This document shows positions 5,793-5,856 of a stretch of DNA of 5,856 nucleotides, in pieces. Position numbers and translations under genes: made by a program. The stretch is from positions 1 through 5,856 of the forward strand of contig CANRHT010000116.1 in assembly GCA_947630465.1 (NCBI GenBank), given 5' to 3'. This stretch comes from an uncultured Pseudomonadaceae bacterium (GTDB taxonomy: Bacteria; Pseudomonadota; Gammaproteobacteria; Pseudomonadales; Pseudomonadaceae). Positions within the stretch are counted from its first letter, which is position 1, and each line of letters starts with the position of its first letter. The notes beneath the pieces are model-generated. The model ran no database searches. It was not told the DNA's origin and saw only the letters and a list, made by a program, of their open reading frames with translations.

Positions 5793-5856
5793 TGAAACAG
5801 CATGAACGCGTTGAAAAAAACGTCGGTTTACTCGCGCTCTTTATGGTGATTGCAGT
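5792..5856 (+). CDS. ccoO: cbb3-type cytochrome c oxidase subunit II (CcoO), 5' end only
   Basis: The window ends after 21 complete codons. The visible N-terminus [19 protein letters not shown] matches the start of CcoO, the membrane-anchored monohaem cytochrome c subunit of the oxidase: a short polar segment with the EKNVGLL motif leading into the single transmembrane anchor. The CxxCH haem site lies beyond the window. The ATG overlaps the ccoN stop as TAATG, and AGGAG (5777-5781) sits ten bases upstream inside ccoN, consistent with coupled translation and balanced subunit production. Confidence 0.93.
   Translation, partial: MKQHERVEKNVGLLALFMVIA

Overview
The window looks like ordinary core chromosome from a Pseudomonas-like gammaproteobacterium. 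Citrate synthase is very close to Pseudomonas GltA, the cbb3 oxidase subunit I closely matches Pseudomonas CcoN1, and ppnP and a YkgJ-type gene fit that background. Base composition is clearly less GC-rich than classic Pseudomonas, and AT-ending codons are common in gltA and ccoN. That suggests one of the lower-GC members of the Pseudomonadaceae (for example a Thiopseudomonas/Denitrificimonas-like lineage); this assignment is inference.

Layout. Positions 1-321 are non-coding. They hold a good sigma70-type promoter pointing left out of the window (probably for sdhC, by analogy with Pseudomonas) and a good promoter pointing right for gltA (322-1605, +). A bidirectional hairpin terminator (1622-1653) separates gltA from a convergent minus-strand pair: a beta-hydroxyacid dehydrogenase-family oxidoreductase (1991-2863), followed downstream by a small YkgJ-family cysteine-cluster protein (1687-1938). 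A 158-bp divergent spacer leads to ppnP (3022-3303, +). The ppnP stop codon overlaps that of a convergent alpha/beta hydrolase (3300-3938, -). A 411-bp intergenic region rich in inverted repeats precedes ccoN (4350-5792, +), whose stop overlaps the ccoO start (5792 to beyond the window end).

Functionally, gltA starts the TCA cycle, ccoN/ccoO encode the high-affinity terminal oxidase, and the outgoing promoter probably serves succinate dehydrogenase, so the edges of the window are central respiratory metabolism. The genes between them are small housekeeping or accessory enzymes: nucleoside phosphorolysis, a short-chain hydroxyacid dehydrogenase, a putative serine hydrolase and a metal-binding cysteine-cluster protein.

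I see no mobile element, CRISPR array, RNA gene, phage or defence gene, and no clear candidate for a new multi-gene system. The most interesting unexplained structure is regulatory: three separate inverted repeats upstream of ccoN with no clean Anr/FNR box, and a possible leader-peptide arrangement at the left edge.
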